From Flavobacterium cupriresistens (GTDB lineage: Bacteria; Bacteroidota; Bacteroidia; Flavobacteriales; Flavobacteriaceae), in the NCBI RefSeq assembly GCF_020911925.1, contig NZ_CP087134.1, positions 2,790,001 through 2,854,000 on the forward strand: DNA of 64,000 bases. The letters are read 5' to 3'. Positions 34,347 through 44,628 of this stretch are shown here, piece by piece. The translations under genes were made by a program, and so were the position numbers. Below the pieces are notes generated by a model. It was not told where the DNA came from, ran no database searches, and saw only the letters and a list, made by a program, of their open reading frames with translations. Position 1 is the first letter of the stretch. Each line of letters opens with the position of its first letter.

Positions 34347-35957
34347 TTAGTTGTTAAATGCTACAGATTCCTGATACATAATTTTATTCAGATCATCATC
34401 TTTCTCATAAACATCTCTAAAGAAGCTTATTTCCCCGGATTCATTCACCCATGAAGTAAAATAACAGATGTAAATAGGTACTTTGTTCGCTAATTTAAAG
34501 GTAGTCTCTTCTTTCCCTTCCATAGCTTTGTTTATTCTGTCGGTAGTCCATTCAGGATAGTCTTTAAGCATCGCGATAGCTAGATTTTTTGCTTCTTTTA
34601 CATTAATACAACCATGGCTGAAGGTTCTTTTTTCAAAATCGAATAACGTTTTTGCCGGTGTGTCGTGCATATAAATATCTTCAGGGTTAGGGAAAATAAA
34701 TTTCACCAATCCAAGAGAGTTTTCAGAACCCGGTTTTTGTCTCACCTGACCATTTACCATTTCCATATTATGATCGGCCAGATAGTTTTTATCAGCGGCC
34801 ATTTTTAATTTTAATTCGTTGTCAACAATACTTTGTGGTACAGTCCAATATGGGCTAAAAACAATTCGGTCGATGTTACCGCTAAAGATTGATGTTTTAG
34901 TCAATGCTGAACCCACAAATACGCGGGATGCTAAGGCTGTTTTTCCGTTTTTCACATATACCAATTCAAAAGAAGGCACATTAACCATGATATATTCTTT
35001 GTCTTTGATCAATTTTGGAGAAATCCAACGGCAACGTTCCATATTAACCGTCAATATTTTGATTTTATCGGCAATAGGCGTGTTCATGTCTTTAATATGT
35101 TCCTCGGCCAGAATGTAGTTAGGTTTAAAACCGTTTCTTAATTTATATTTCATTACAGCATCCATCAGTTCTCTGTCATACACATTACTTTTAGAATCCT
35201 GTTTTAAATCCCCCATAACCATCAATCGTGTTCTCACCTGAGCTATTGTATTCGAAACAGCATCAGGACGTAAATCTTTATAAGGAGTTTCTGTTCTAAT
35301 TGGTGTCCATGTACCGTCTTTTTCGATCTGTCTGTATTTTTCCAGAGCGCCTTGTAATTTATAATACTGATCAAAAAGCAGTTCGTCATTTTTCTCCAGT
35401 AAAGCAGGATTTACAATAAGAGAATCTAATAAAGTTTCATAAGACAATTGTTTTTTAGGTAGAAGCCAACCGGTTTTTTTTACCGTTTCTGCATCTAGTC
35501 CTTCATAAACCTGGCTCATATAGATAATGTAAGCAGCACTTAACAACAGATCAGAATCGGATTTCGAAGGTCTTTCTTTCGCTTTTTTGTTGAAAATTTT
35601 ATCAATTTCATTTTCGTAAGGAATTTCAATTTCTAATCCTTCTTCATGTGTTGATTTTAATTTTTGGTGTAACAACTGGCCAAATTCATTGATTTTATTG
35701 TCTTCAAACCAAATCGATTCATACGATCTGTTTTTGTACAAGGCCACCACTTTGTTTTGGTATTTTTTTAAATCGGTATATCTTTTAAAAAAGTCATTTA
35801 GTACCTCATTATCTACTAAAGGATCAGAATTAGTTGAAAAGGCAGAAGGAAGATCCTGTGATTTCTTATTTTCTGTAGGGTCATTTTTTTTCAAATCAAA
35901 GGAAGAAGTTATTAAACCAGTGAATAGAATGATGGTGAAGAGATATATTGTTTTCAT
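34347..35957 (-). CDS. L,D-transpeptidase (YcbB-like)
   Basis: 536 residues with an N-terminal hydrophobic export signal (IYLFTIILFTGLITSSF). A helical scaffold and a peptidoglycan-binding-like segment (VRTRLMVMGDLKQDSKSNVY) precede the YkuD domain, where MVNVPSFELVYVKNGK and the catalytic motif FSHGCINVKEAKNLA put the nucleophile at Cys450. L,D-transpeptidases form 3-3 crosslinks or attach proteins to peptidoglycan; a 500-residue scaffolded form is the YcbB-type architecture. Monocistronic. Confidence 0.9.
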   Translation of the reverse strand: MKTIYLFTIILFTGLITSSFDLKKNDPTENKKSQDLPSAFSTNSDPLVDNEVLNDFFKRYTDLKKYQNKVVALYKNRSYESIWFEDNKINEFGQLLHQKLKSTHEEGLEIEIPYENEIDKIFNKKAKERPSKSDSDLLLSAAYIIYMSQVYEGLDAETVKKTGWLLPKKQLSYETLLDSLIVNPALLEKNDELLFDQYYKLQGALEKYRQIEKDGTWTPIRTETPYKDLRPDAVSNTIAQVRTRLMVMGDLKQDSKSNVYDRELMDAVMKYKLRNGFKPNYILAEEHIKDMNTPIADKIKILTVNMERCRWISPKLIKDKEYIMVNVPSFELVYVKNGKTALASRVFVGSALTKTSIFSGNIDRIVFSPYWTVPQSIVDNELKLKMAADKNYLADHNMEMVNGQVRQKPGSENSLGLVKFIFPNPEDIYMHDTPAKTLFDFEKRTFSHGCINVKEAKNLAIAMLKDYPEWTTDRINKAMEGKEETTFKLANKVPIYICYFTSWVNESGEISFFRDVYEKDDDLNKIMYQESVAFNN

Positions 35958-36248
35958 TGCATTAAATTTTTACGTTACTACTTAAGTTTGAAAAGTCGTG
36001 GTAAAAATTTGGGGTTTTTCTACACTACTAAATTATGTATTATGTTGTTTTTCAAGTTGTTGTATTTCTTTTAAATGTTTCGAAATTACCATGTCCTGTA
36101 GGTTAATATACCTTATATACGTAGAAAGTTTAAATTGTTACCCCTCGATTAAAAAAAAACGATTTTTTTTGTTAACATAAAGCTATCAAAGTGATCAAAT
36201 ATTAAAATAATTTGTAAATTGCTCCTCTAAAATTATCATATTCATAAA
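35958..36248. other. Gap upstream of icmF
   Basis: AT-rich, no gene recognised. It carries AAAGTGATCAAA at 36188-36199, close to the GTGATCAC palindromes upstream of the CsgG operon, 50 bp before the icmF start. Possible operator, weak. Confidence 0.3.
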
Positions 36249-39200
36249 ATGGAACAACAAATACCATATATTCCTAAAAATAAAGTAAGAATTGTAACTG
36301 CAGCTTCACTTTTTGACGGACATGACGCTGCGATCAATATTATGCGACGTATTATTCAGTCAACCGGTGTTGAGGTGATTCATTTAGGTCACGACCGTAG
36401 TGTTGAAGAAGTTGTAAATACCGCCATTCAGGAAGATGCCAATGCGATCGCAATGACGTCTTATCAAGGAGGACACAATGAATATTTTAAATATATGTAT
36501 GATTTGCTTCACGAAAAAGGAGCAGGACATATTAAGATTTTTGGTGGTGGTGGTGGTGTAATTCTGCCAAGTGAAATTTCAGAATTACATGAATATGGAA
36601 TTACAAGAATCTATGCTCCGGATGATGGCCGTTCTTTGGGACTACAAGGAATGATTAATGATTTGGTGCAACAAGCAGATTTTCCGATTGGAGATAAACT
36701 AAACGGAGAAATTGATCATATCGAAAGTAAAAATCCAACCGCAATTGCGCGTTTGATTTCTGCCGCAGAAAATTTCCCTGAAATTGCAAAACCTGTTTTT
36801 GATCAGATTCATGAAAACAATGCCGATTCTAAGATTCCGGTTTTAGGAATTACGGGAACGGGTGGAGCAGGAAAGTCCTCTTTGGTTGACGAATTAGTAC
36901 GTCGTTTTCTAATTGATTTCCCTGAAAAAACAATCGGATTAATATCGGTTGACCCTTCAAAAAGAAAAACCGGAGGAGCCCTTTTAGGAGACAGAATCCG
37001 TATGAATGCCATTAATAACCCTCGTGTTTATATGCGTTCGTTGGCAACACGTCAGTCTAATTTGGCATTGTCTAAATATGTAGCCGAAGCAATTCAGGTT
37101 TTAAAAGCCGCAAAATACGATTTGATTATTCTGGAAACTTCCGGAATTGGACAATCGGATACCGAGATTATGGATCATTCTGATGTTTCTTTATATGTGA
37201 TGACGCCTGAATTTGGTGCGGCAACACAATTAGAGAAAATTGATATGCTTGATTTTGCAGATTTAGTTGCTTTAAACAAATTTGACAAAAGAGGTGCGCT
37301 TGATGCGATTCGTGATGTAAAAAAACAATACCAACGCAATCATAATCTTTGGGATAAAAATCCGGATGATATGCCGGTTTTCGGAACCATTGCTTCTCAG
37401 TTTAATGATCCGGGAATGAACACGCTTTACAAAGCGATTATGGATAAAATTGTAGAAAAAACAGCTTCTGAGCTGCATTCGACTTTTGAAATCACACGTG
37501 AAATGAGTGAGAAAATCTTCGTGATTCCACCTCACAGAACCCGTTATTTATCTGAAATTGCAGAAAGCAACAGAAGTTATGATGAATCGGCACTTTCACA
37601 ACAAAAAGTAGCGCAAAAATTATACGGAATTTTTAAAACGCTGGAATCTGTTTCAGGAAAAGTTCCACAAATCAATAAAGCGGGAATCGACGATAGTACT
37701 GTATTGCCAACAGGAATTGCAGAACACGACGAAAACCGTATTTTCTTAAATCTTTTACTCAATCAATTTGATAAAGTAAAAATGGATTTAGATCCGTACA
37801 ACTGGGAGATTATCCTGAATTGGGAAGAGAAAGTAAACAAATACAAAAATCCGGTTTACTCGTTTAAAGTTCGTGATAAAGAAATCAAAATCGCAACATA
37901 TACAGAGAGTTTATCACACCTTCAAATTCCAAAAATTGCTTTGCCTAAATATGAGGCATGGGGTGATATTTTGCGTTGGAGTTTGCAGGAAAATGTTCCG
38001 GGAGAATTTCCTTTTGCTTCAGGATTGTATCCGTTTAAACGTGAGGGAGAAGATCCGTCGAGAATGTTTGCGGGCGAAGGTGGACCGGAAAGAACCAACA
38101 AACGTTTTCACTATGTAAGTGCGGGATTGCCTGCAAAAAGGCTTTCGACTGCTTTTGATAGTGTGACTTTATATGGAAATGATCCTGATTTACGTCCCGA
38201 TATTTACGGAAAAATTGGTAATGCAGGAGTCTCGATCTGTTGTTTAGATGATGCTAAAAAACTGTATTCCGGTTTCGATTTGGTTCATGCTATGACTTCG
38301 GTAAGTATGACGATCAATGGACCGGCACCAATGTTGTTAGGCTTTTTTATGAACGCGGCGATCGATCAGCAATGCGAACATTATATCAAAGCCAATGCTT
38401 TAGAAAAAGAAGTTGAAGCTAAAATCAATAAAATATATGCAGGAAAAGGAGTAGAGCGTCCTAAATATCAAGGCGATTTACCGGAAGGAAATAATGGTTT
38501 AGGATTAATGCTTTTAGGCGTTACCGGAGATCAGGTTTTGCCTTTGGAAGTGTATAACGAAATCAAAGTTAAAACCCTGTCGCAAGTTCGTGGAACGGTT
38601 CAGGCCGATATCTTAAAAGAAGACCAGGCGCAAAACACCTGTATTTTCTCTACCGAATTTGCTTTGCGTTTAATGGGTGACGTTCAGGAATATTTTATTA
38701 CCAAAAACGTTCGTAACTTTTATTCAGTTTCTATTTCGGGGTATCATATTGCTGAAGCGGGCGCCAATCCAATTACGCAGTTGGCTTTTACGCTTTCAAA
38801 TGGTTTCACTTACGTGGAATATTATTTGAGCCGTGGAATGAATATCAATGATTTTGGGCCGAATTTATCGTTCTTCTTCTCTAACGGAGTTGATCCTGAA
38901 TATGCTGTAATCGGTCGTGTAGCGCGTAAAATCTGGGCGAAAGCCATGAAAAACAAATACGGTGCTAACGAAAGAGCGCAGATGTTGAAGTATCACATTC
39001 AGACTTCGGGACGTTCGTTGCACGCACAAGAAATTGATTTCAATGATATCCGTACGACATTGCAAGCTTTGTATGCGATTTATGACAACTGTAACTCGTT
39101 GCACACGAATGCGTACGATGAAGCGATTACAACACCAACAGAAGAATCTGTTCGTCGTGCTATGGCAATTCAGCTGATTATCAATAAAGAATTAGGTTTA

Positions 39201-39689
39201 GCGAAAAACGAAAACCCGATTCAAGGTTCGTTCATCATCGAGGAATTAACCGATTTAGTGGAAGCAGCCGTTTTACAGGAATTCGACCGTATTACAGAAC
39301 GTGGAGGCGTTTTAGGTGCTATGGAAACCATGTACCAACGTTCTAAAATTCAGGAAGAAAGTTTGTATTACGAAACCTTAAAACACAACGGAGATTTCCC
39401 AATTGTAGGTGTAAATACATTCTTGAGTTCAAAAGGTTCACCAACCGTTATTCCGGCAGAAGTAATTCGCGCCACCGAAGAAGAAAAACAATATCAAATC
39501 ACGATGCTGGATAATTTGCATCAATTTCACGAAGCAAAAGTAAACGAGCATCTAAGCAAACTACAGGAAGCAGCCATTAAAAACGAAAATTTATTCGATC
39601 ATTTAATGGAGGCTACAAAAGTTTGTTCTTTAGGTCAGATTACTTCGGCGTTGTTTGAAGTGGGCGGGCAGTATAGAAGGAATATGTAG
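36249..39689 (+). CDS. icmF: Fused isobutyryl-CoA mutase with G-protein chaperone
   Basis: 1146 residues, normal for IcmF. Order: adenosylcobalamin-binding domain ([12 protein letters not shown] with His25 as lower axial ligand, later [16 protein letters not shown]), MeaB-like G3E GTPase with P-loop [11 protein letters not shown] near residue 205 and [15 protein letters not shown], then the mutase TIM barrel ([40 protein letters not shown]). It interconverts isobutyryl- and n-butyryl-CoA (some act on pivalyl- or isovaleryl-CoA), using the GTPase to load and repair the cofactor. Monocistronic with its own terminator. Confidence 0.95.
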   Translation: MEQQIPYIPKNKVRIVTAASLFDGHDAAINIMRRIIQSTGVEVIHLGHDRSVEEVVNTAIQEDANAIAMTSYQGGHNEYFKYMYDLLHEKGAGHIKIFGGGGGVILPSEISELHEYGITRIYAPDDGRSLGLQGMINDLVQQADFPIGDKLNGEIDHIESKNPTAIARLISAAENFPEIAKPVFDQIHENNADSKIPVLGITGTGGAGKSSLVDELVRRFLIDFPEKTIGLISVDPSKRKTGGALLGDRIRMNAINNPRVYMRSLATRQSNLALSKYVAEAIQVLKAAKYDLIILETSGIGQSDTEIMDHSDVSLYVMTPEFGAATQLEKIDMLDFADLVALNKFDKRGALDAIRDVKKQYQRNHNLWDKNPDDMPVFGTIASQFNDPGMNTLYKAIMDKIVEKTASELHSTFEITREMSEKIFVIPPHRTRYLSEIAESNRSYDESALSQQKVAQKLYGIFKTLESVSGKVPQINKAGIDDSTVLPTGIAEHDENRIFLNLLLNQFDKVKMDLDPYNWEIILNWEEKVNKYKNPVYSFKVRDKEIKIATYTESLSHLQIPKIALPKYEAWGDILRWSLQENVPGEFPFASGLYPFKREGEDPSRMFAGEGGPERTNKRFHYVSAGLPAKRLSTAFDSVTLYGNDPDLRPDIYGKIGNAGVSICCLDDAKKLYSGFDLVHAMTSVSMTINGPAPMLLGFFMNAAIDQQCEHYIKANALEKEVEAKINKIYAGKGVERPKYQGDLPEGNNGLGLMLLGVTGDQVLPLEVYNEIKVKTLSQVRGTVQADILKEDQAQNTCIFSTEFALRLMGDVQEYFITKNVRNFYSVSISGYHIAEAGANPITQLAFTLSNGFTYVEYYLSRGMNINDFGPNLSFFFSNGVDPEYAVIGRVARKIWAKAMKNKYGANERAQMLKYHIQTSGRSLHAQEIDFNDIRTTLQALYAIYDNCNSLHTNAYDEAITTPTEESVRRAMAIQLIINKELGLAKNENPIQGSFIIEELTDLVEAAVLQEFDRITERGGVLGAMETMYQRSKIQEESLYYETLKHNGDFPIVGVNTFLSSKGSPTVIPAEVIRATEEEKQYQITMLDNLHQFHEAKVNEHLSKLQEAAIKNENLFDHLMEATKVCSLGQITSALFEVGGQYRRNM

Positions 39690-39778
39690 TTATTTCAACC
39701 CGTTGAGAGTAACTATGTTTCTATGTGTTAAATAACATTTAGCGGAACTATCTTCAAATGATTATCTTTTTAATATCA

Positions 39779-39812
39779 GAAAACCTCTCAGAAATGAGAG
39801 GTTTTTTTTATT
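39779..39812 (+). terminator. icmF terminator
   Basis: AAACCTCTCA (39781-39790), gaaa, TGAGAGGTTT (39795-39804) with a run of T. It overlaps the 5' end of the falsely long frame of the next gene. Confidence 0.85.
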
Positions 39813-39820
39813 TTAGTGTT

Positions 39821-41023
39821 ATGAAAAATACTATCTATTCTATTCTGTTTCTTTTTGTTACGGTTTTTGGATACACTCAGGAGAAGCAATTGTTACCAAC
39901 GGGAGTTATTATCGATTCGGTGAAAATTACAACCGCTCCAACGGAATCGTATGCGCTCTATTTTCCTAAAAAATACGATGCTAAAACTCCATTGGCATTA
40001 GTTTTTATTTTTGAACCCGATGCGAGAGGTAAAATAGGGATTGAACCCTTTATTCTGGCTGCAGAAACATATCATTATATTTTGGTATGTTCTAATACGT
40101 TAAGAAATGGATCTATTCAGGATAATATTGCTGTTGCCAATAGATTATTTGAGGATGTATTGCAAACCTATGCTATTGATACTTCACAACTTTATATAGC
40201 AGGTTTTTCGGGTGGTGCAAGATTAGCCAGTTATTTCGGGATATCTACGGGTGCTTTTCAAGGAGTTATTGCTTGTGGCGCTTCTTTTAATAATATGGAT
40301 AAGTTTATACCTCCTTCTAATAAATTCTCCTATGTAGGCATGGTTGGCGATCGGGATATGAATTATCAGGAAATGATCGGAAATAAACAATGGCTGGATA
40401 ACACAAAGATGGTGAACACCCTTTTTATTTCTCATGAGGAACACGTTTGGCCCAAACAATCTGAAATGCTTCGCGCATTTGACTGGTTGGAAATTCAGGC
40501 TTATAGAAAAAATATAAGACCAAAGAACGATACCATTAGTAAAAGAATTTACGACGTCAATGTGCAAATCGCCGATAGTTTAAAGGCCAATAAAGAAATG
40601 GTTTCCTCGATGAATGCCTATGAAAAAGGCATTACTTTTTTTAATACCAATGAAGACAATTTTCTAAGAGCTAAGATTGCTGAAATCAAAAAAACCAGAG
40701 AATATAAGGAGGAAGTTACCAAAATGGAGAAGATAAATATTTTAGAAAATAAACTTTTAGATAAACTTTCGCTTCGCTTTGATCAGGAATTAAAATCGGC
40801 TAAGGGTAAGGCTAATTTTAAGTTTTGGAAATCTGAAATTAAAGATTTGAAGATGATGAAGTCAGACGACAAAAATCCTCTGTTACAGAATATGGTTGTT
40901 AGGGTATTATATTGGTTTCAGGTTTCGGTTTATGAAACGGGGCAGGAAAGTAAAAGAAACCAACAAAATGATAAATTTGCTTATTGCGAAGAATTGTATA
41001 AAATTATTACTGAAGCTGATTAA
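39821..41023 (+). CDS. Exported alpha/beta-hydrolase-like protein
   Basis: 400 residues from the ATG at 39821; the earlier in-frame ATG (39758) lies upstream of the icmF terminator. Signal peptide MKNTIYSILFLFVTVFGYTQ. An alpha/beta hydrolase domain with the nucleophile elbow GFSGGARLASYFG and the acid/His region ISHEEHVWPKQSEMLRAFDW is followed by a 170-residue helical, Lys/Glu-rich C-terminal part. The hydrolase part resembles dienelactone-hydrolase or PHB-depolymerase-like esterases. Substrate unknown; probably periplasmic. Confidence 0.8.
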   Translation: MKNTIYSILFLFVTVFGYTQEKQLLPTGVIIDSVKITTAPTESYALYFPKKYDAKTPLALVFIFEPDARGKIGIEPFILAAETYHYILVCSNTLRNGSIQDNIAVANRLFEDVLQTYAIDTSQLYIAGFSGGARLASYFGISTGAFQGVIACGASFNNMDKFIPPSNKFSYVGMVGDRDMNYQEMIGNKQWLDNTKMVNTLFISHEEHVWPKQSEMLRAFDWLEIQAYRKNIRPKNDTISKRIYDVNVQIADSLKANKEMVSSMNAYEKGITFFNTNEDNFLRAKIAEIKKTREYKEEVTKMEKINILENKLLDKLSLRFDQELKSAKGKANFKFWKSEIKDLKMMKSDDKNPLLQNMVVRVLYWFQVSVYETGQESKRNQQNDKFAYCEELYKIITEAD

Positions 41024-41180
41024 TATGAAAAGCCTGATCCTTGAAAAAGAATTAGAATAAACTTGAAATAGTTACAAAGCAATTAGAAAAACATTCATTT
41101 ATTAAGCGATCAATTTTTGGTCATTAAATTCAAACGGTGTTATATTTACTGACGAATTAACGAAAACAAAGAGACTTGAT

Positions 41181-42002
41181 ATGAAGCATTTATTTACAAT
41201 TTTATTTATTGGAATCTTATTTTTTTCCTGCAGCAGTAATGAAGATGACGCAACGGATACTAACAGCGATCCATTGGTAAAACAAATAAAATTTGATGGG
41301 GCTACTAATACTGGTCTTGCGATTAATTCTCAGGAGATTAATTTTAATTTTGAATACGACAATAGCAAAAGATTAACCAAAAAAGTGGGCGGCTATTTAG
41401 CTATTTCTTCTAATACTGGTTTTGACAGAATTTTTTCAAATAAGGTATATACATCCTTTGTTTACAGCAATAATAAGGTTACTGTTGAAAATTTTTATGA
41501 TTCAGATGTATATGCAGTTGCTAAAGGCACGATCTATTATACATTAAACAGTGCTAATCTCATTGTCGAAAAAGAAGTGCCAAATAGTATTGCCATTAAT
41601 TCCAAAAAGCTAGTTTATAAATATTCAGACGGAAAACTTACAGAGGTCGTAACGAGTTATCCAAATATGACCTACTACCCGGATGATGAAACCGATTTTA
41701 TATTGACATTTTCGGAGAAATTCTATTACGACGCCAAGAATAACCTGACGAAGACAGAATATACAGAGTTACATAATGGAAAGAGCGATGGAAGAAAAAT
41801 CGTAAGGACTTTTGAAGAATATGATACCTCTTATAATCCGTTTAAGAGGATGCAATTAGTAGAAGAATATTTTTATCGTTCACTTTCCAAAAATAATTTT
41901 AGAAAGTATACAGAGACTTCCTATTACCATGACGATGTCTCAACAAAAGAAACAGGATGGAAATTTGTCTATGATACTCAGGGAAATATTATAGTCAATT
42001 AG
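41181..42002 (+). CDS. Lipoprotein with RHS/YD-like strand repeats
   Basis: 273 residues with a lipoprotein signal (LFTILFIGILFFSCSS) and the acidic Ser/Asp-rich stretch NEDDATDTNSDP right after the Cys, a pattern that in Bacteroidota favours surface exposure. The rest is beta-rich with repeated Y-D-x-x-x-L/N units (FEYDNSKRLTKKVGG, YKYSDGKLTEVV, FYYDAKNNLTKTEY, FVYDTQGNIIVN), which look like YD/RHS-type repeats. Function unknown, no partner. Confidence 0.7.
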   Translation: MKHLFTILFIGILFFSCSSNEDDATDTNSDPLVKQIKFDGATNTGLAINSQEINFNFEYDNSKRLTKKVGGYLAISSNTGFDRIFSNKVYTSFVYSNNKVTVENFYDSDVYAVAKGTIYYTLNSANLIVEKEVPNSIAINSKKLVYKYSDGKLTEVVTSYPNMTYYPDDETDFILTFSEKFYYDAKNNLTKTEYTELHNGKSDGRKIVRTFEEYDTSYNPFKRMQLVEEYFYRSLSKNNFRKYTETSYYHDDVSTKETGWKFVYDTQGNIIVN

Positions 42003-42145
42003 TACCTAGCTCCACGAAGTGTTTGCAATTGCTACGCGAAGTCTTAAAAAAATCATTAAAATAATTCTCTCTTTGCCTCTGAATAGTCAGACGTTTGCAC
42101 TGGCAGAGGATAAATTAAAAAGTTTCTCAATTAATGTTTTGAAAC

Positions 42146-42177
42146 AAAAGAAGCTTCTAAATTTAGAAGCTTCTTTT
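42146..42177 (+). terminator. Terminator-like hairpin
   Basis: AAAGAAGCTTCTAAA with TTTAGAAGCTTCTTT, followed by TTTA. It is 145 bp after the lipoprotein gene and at the 3' end of the minus-strand remnant. Confidence 0.65.
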
Positions 42178-42311
42178 TATATTGCTGGAACTACCCAAAT
42201 ACGCATTCTGCCTTTTGGCTTCCCAAATTTGTATTCTGTCCCAGTTATTTCTTTAAATAACAAATTTAATGCAGATTGTAAAATATAACAACTGAATTTG
42301 ATATTTAATAA
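42177..42311 (-). pseudogene. Possible 3' remnant of a lost gene
   Basis: In the minus-strand frame ending at 42177 there is a 44-codon open stretch without start codon whose last residues (LLFKEITGTEYKFGKPKGRM, RIWVVPAI) have a protein-like composition unlike surrounding AT-rich DNA. A terminator hairpin follows directly. It could be the decayed end of a gene; family not recognised. Together with the hairpin it is all I see in the 42003-42339 gap. Confidence 0.3.
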
Positions 42312-42339
42312 CTATAGTAATTGCTTTGATTATAGTATT

Positions 42340-42906
42340 TTATGATGCTTCGAATTGGTCTATAAACATAATGTTGTTTCCATTCTTTAAGTTTAATGTT
42401 GACTGATTTTTATCAAATATTAATTCATATTGACCAACAGAAATTGTAAAATCCTCTTTTCGCATCGCAGTTACAACAGTAACTTCATAGATATTTGTAT
42501 CAAAGAAATGATACTCAGCTATTATATTTAATGTTGTTTCATTATTAAATTGATCTTTTAAAACGACCCTCAAGGCTCTATGTCCTGGAGGTGGGTGGTT
42601 TATAAAATGAAATGATTTATGTTTTAATGAATAATATAGTAAATGAGGTAAAGCTTTTTGAATTAAGGGTTGAATGTGCAATAAACCAATATCCTCCCTT
42701 TTTGTTCCATCATCTTCACCATGTTGGTCTCGATCAGAATAGTGCTTGTCGACCCAAAAATTAATTATAATTTTTTCAGAATGACTTCCGACATGTTTTG
42801 CATTAGAAGAAGAGCAATTTTCTTTATATTCTTCTATATCAATTACAATATCACCTTTAGAAGCAGGTTTAATATGAACTCTTTTTCTTCTTGATTTTTC
42901 TTCCAT
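42340..42906 (-). CDS. Hypothetical protein
   Basis: 188 residues from the ATG at 42906 (MEEKSRRKRVHIKPAS); the longer open frame to 42963 lacks a better start. It is soluble, with a basic start, a His/Asp-rich middle (VDKHYSDRDQHGEDDGTKRE, FHFINHPPPGHRALR) and beta-strand-rich C-terminal half (ETTLNIIAEYHFFDTNIYEV). No signal peptide. I do not recognise the family. Confidence 0.55.
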   Translation of the reverse strand: MEEKSRRKRVHIKPASKGDIVIDIEEYKENCSSSNAKHVGSHSEKIIINFWVDKHYSDRDQHGEDDGTKREDIGLLHIQPLIQKALPHLLYYSLKHKSFHFINHPPPGHRALRVVLKDQFNNETTLNIIAEYHFFDTNIYEVTVVTAMRKEDFTISVGQYELIFDKNQSTLNLKNGNNIMFIDQFEAS

Positions 42907-43030
42907 GATTTCTGTAAAAATGCAATGATAAAGAATATTTTGACCACTAAAAAGGAAACACATGAAAAAATACGAATTTTATTAATAAAATTAAATTATT
43001 AGCCACAATTTAAAAACTCAGCTCGCACGC

Positions 43031-43137
43031 AATGCCATTGAGTTAAGATCTTTTTTAACGCAGATTCTGCAGATTTTTTTTTTCATTGCGCTAAAATCTG
43101 CGTGAGTTTTTTTGAAAACCCTTAACTCAATGGCATT
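43031..43137. repeat. CACGCAGATT palindrome, copy 2 (perfect outer arms)
   Basis: AATGCCATTGAGTTAAG (43031-43047) and its exact complement CTTAACTCAATGGCATT (43121-43137) enclose AACGCAGATTCTGCAGATT and AAAATCTGCGTGAGTT. It fills most of the 42907-43233 gap. Confidence 0.85.
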
Positions 43138-43233
43138 GAGCACTAGCAGGGTTTAGAGTTGACTACAAATTGTAGTCAACTCTGAAAAACTACCCTGAAG
43201 AATATTGGTCAAGTTTGAAACCGTGACTATTTG

Positions 43234-43572
43234 TCACGATTTGAGATGTAAATCCCCATCAACCATCTCCCTAACATAACTCAAAAACTCCAACTCATCC
43301 AAAGGAAACAGAGAGAGCACGGTTTCTAAAAGCAGTGCAACATCAACAGATTCCTTTTCGTTATTTTCTGAAATTTTATGCCTGTTATGATGAAGTGCTA
43401 AAATGCATAACTTTAGCAGATCGGTAATAACACAACCCAATTCGAAATAGTTAAGAACTCTAATCTGTGCCGTGTAGGTTTGGGATTGGTCATTTACAGG
43501 TTTTAAGGTCTGAAAATGCTCGGTAGCTAATTTTTTAAGATACTCTAAATTTTTAATTTCATTTGTTTCCAT
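43234..43572 (-). CDS. Hypothetical helical protein
   Basis: 112 residues, all helix: METNEIKNLEYLKKLATEHF, a central segment NYFELGCVITDLLKLCILAL, then NEKESVDVALLLETVLSLFP. No membrane span or signal. It is transcribed divergently from the XRE regulator gene (190 bp apart), so regulation by it is possible but not shown. No family recognised. Confidence 0.6.
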   Translation of the reverse strand: METNEIKNLEYLKKLATEHFQTLKPVNDQSQTYTAQIRVLNYFELGCVITDLLKLCILALHHNRHKISENNEKESVDVALLLETVLSLFPLDELEFLSYVREMVDGDLHLKS

Positions 43573-43763
43573 AAGGCATATATTTTTAGTTTATGTTTTG
43601 TTAAACGTTTTATTATTTTTTAAAGAAAAATCGTACATTTGTTTAACTTGACGAAGAAAGAAAAAGATTCTACTGTATTAAATCATTTTTGGTCGTATTG
43701 TACATCGCTAAATATGTTTTTTACATCTTACCAATTATTACACTTAATTATTATCTTTGAATT

Positions 43764-44177
43764 ATGAGCACACTAACAAAACCAAATCATATAGGGCGCA
43801 AAATAAGCCGTATTCGTGAACTTCGTGATATGAAACAGGAAGCTTTGGCGCAAGCTTTAGGAACAAACCAACAAGCTATATCGGCTATAGAAAATAGTGA
43901 GACGATTGATGAGGAAAAACTTATTGAAGTAGCAAAAGCGCTTGGTGTGACGGTTGAAGCCATTAAGAATTTTTCCGAAGAAGCTGCGATTAATTATTTC
44001 AATAGTTTTAATGAAGCGGTAAATAACAGTCATTTTGGGAATAACAATCAGTGTACTTTCAATCCGTTAGATAAATTAATAGAGACAGTAGAAGAAAATA
44101 AAAAGCTCTACGAACGTTTGCTTCAATCCGAAAAAGACAAAATCGAATATTTAGAAAAATTATTAAAAGGAAAATAA
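43764..44177 (+). CDS. XRE-family transcriptional regulator
   Basis: 137 residues. The helix-turn-helix lies at about residues 10-65 (KISRIRELRDMKQEALAQAL, GTNQQAISAIENSETIDEEK, LIEVAKALGVTVEAIKNF), the classical Cro/CI type. A linker with Asn-rich sequence leads to a C-terminal coiled coil (LIETVEENKKLYERLLQSEK), probably for oligomerisation. This HTH-plus-coil architecture is common in Flavobacterium. It is followed by its own terminator and an orphan ParD gene. Confidence 0.88.
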   Translation: MSTLTKPNHIGRKISRIRELRDMKQEALAQALGTNQQAISAIENSETIDEEKLIEVAKALGVTVEAIKNFSEEAAINYFNSFNEAVNNSHFGNNNQCTFNPLDKLIETVEENKKLYERLLQSEKDKIEYLEKLLKGK

Positions 44178-44201
44178 TAATCTCTACTGAGATTTATTTA
44201 T

Positions 44202-44229
44202 AAAAACAGCTTTTTTGGAAGCTGTTTTT
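44202..44229 (+). terminator. Terminator of the XRE gene
   Basis: AAACAGCTT (44203-44211), loop, AAGCTGTTT (44218-44226), then T residues. Confidence 0.85.
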
Positions 44230-44316
44230 TAGCTTTGCGACTCTGCGACTTCGCGAGATTTTTGTTTCTCCACAACTTTTAGAATTGATTCTAATTTTAC
44301 TCAAAATTTTAATCTC

Positions 44317-44553
44317 ATGAGAAAGAACAGATCCATATCATTGGGCAGTTATTTTGAAAATTTCATAGAAGACAGCCTCTCTAATGGCAGATTTAAAAAT
44401 GCCAGTGAAGTTGTCCGGGCAGGTTTACATCTTTTGGAAGAAGAAGAAAGCAGACTTTCAATTTTAAAAAATGCTATTCAGCAAGGAATAAATAGTGGAA
44501 GAGTGGAGGATTTCGATCCAAATGAACATTTAAAAATCTTGAAATCCAAATAG
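44317..44553 (+). CDS. ParD-family antitoxin without toxin
   Basis: 78 residues with the complete ParD ribbon-helix-helix: SISLGSYFENFIEDSLSNGR, FKNASEVVRAGLHLLEEEES and a C-terminal tail (LKNAIQQGINSGRVEDFDPN) that would neutralise a ParE toxin. The ParE gene normally follows with overlap, but the next 75 bp hold no open frame and then a gene on the other strand begins. It is an orphan antitoxin, perhaps after toxin loss, or a stand-alone repressor. Confidence 0.88.
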   Translation: MRKNRSISLGSYFENFIEDSLSNGRFKNASEVVRAGLHLLEEEESRLSILKNAIQQGINSGRVEDFDPNEHLKILKSK

Positions 44554-44628
44554 TAAGAATCCTTCATGACAGAATGGATTTAAAAGCAAAATTTTAAACA
44601 AAACAGATCGCGAAGTCCAAAAAACAAA

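Noticed and set aside
35998..36180. 60-codon Cys-rich plus-strand frame upstream of icmF
   Set aside because: AT-rich composition, no ribosome site and improbable residue content; treated as intergenic.
42019..42288. 89-codon plus-strand frame
   Set aside because: It runs through a terminator hairpin and lacks a credible start; the opposite strand has the better protein-like remnant.
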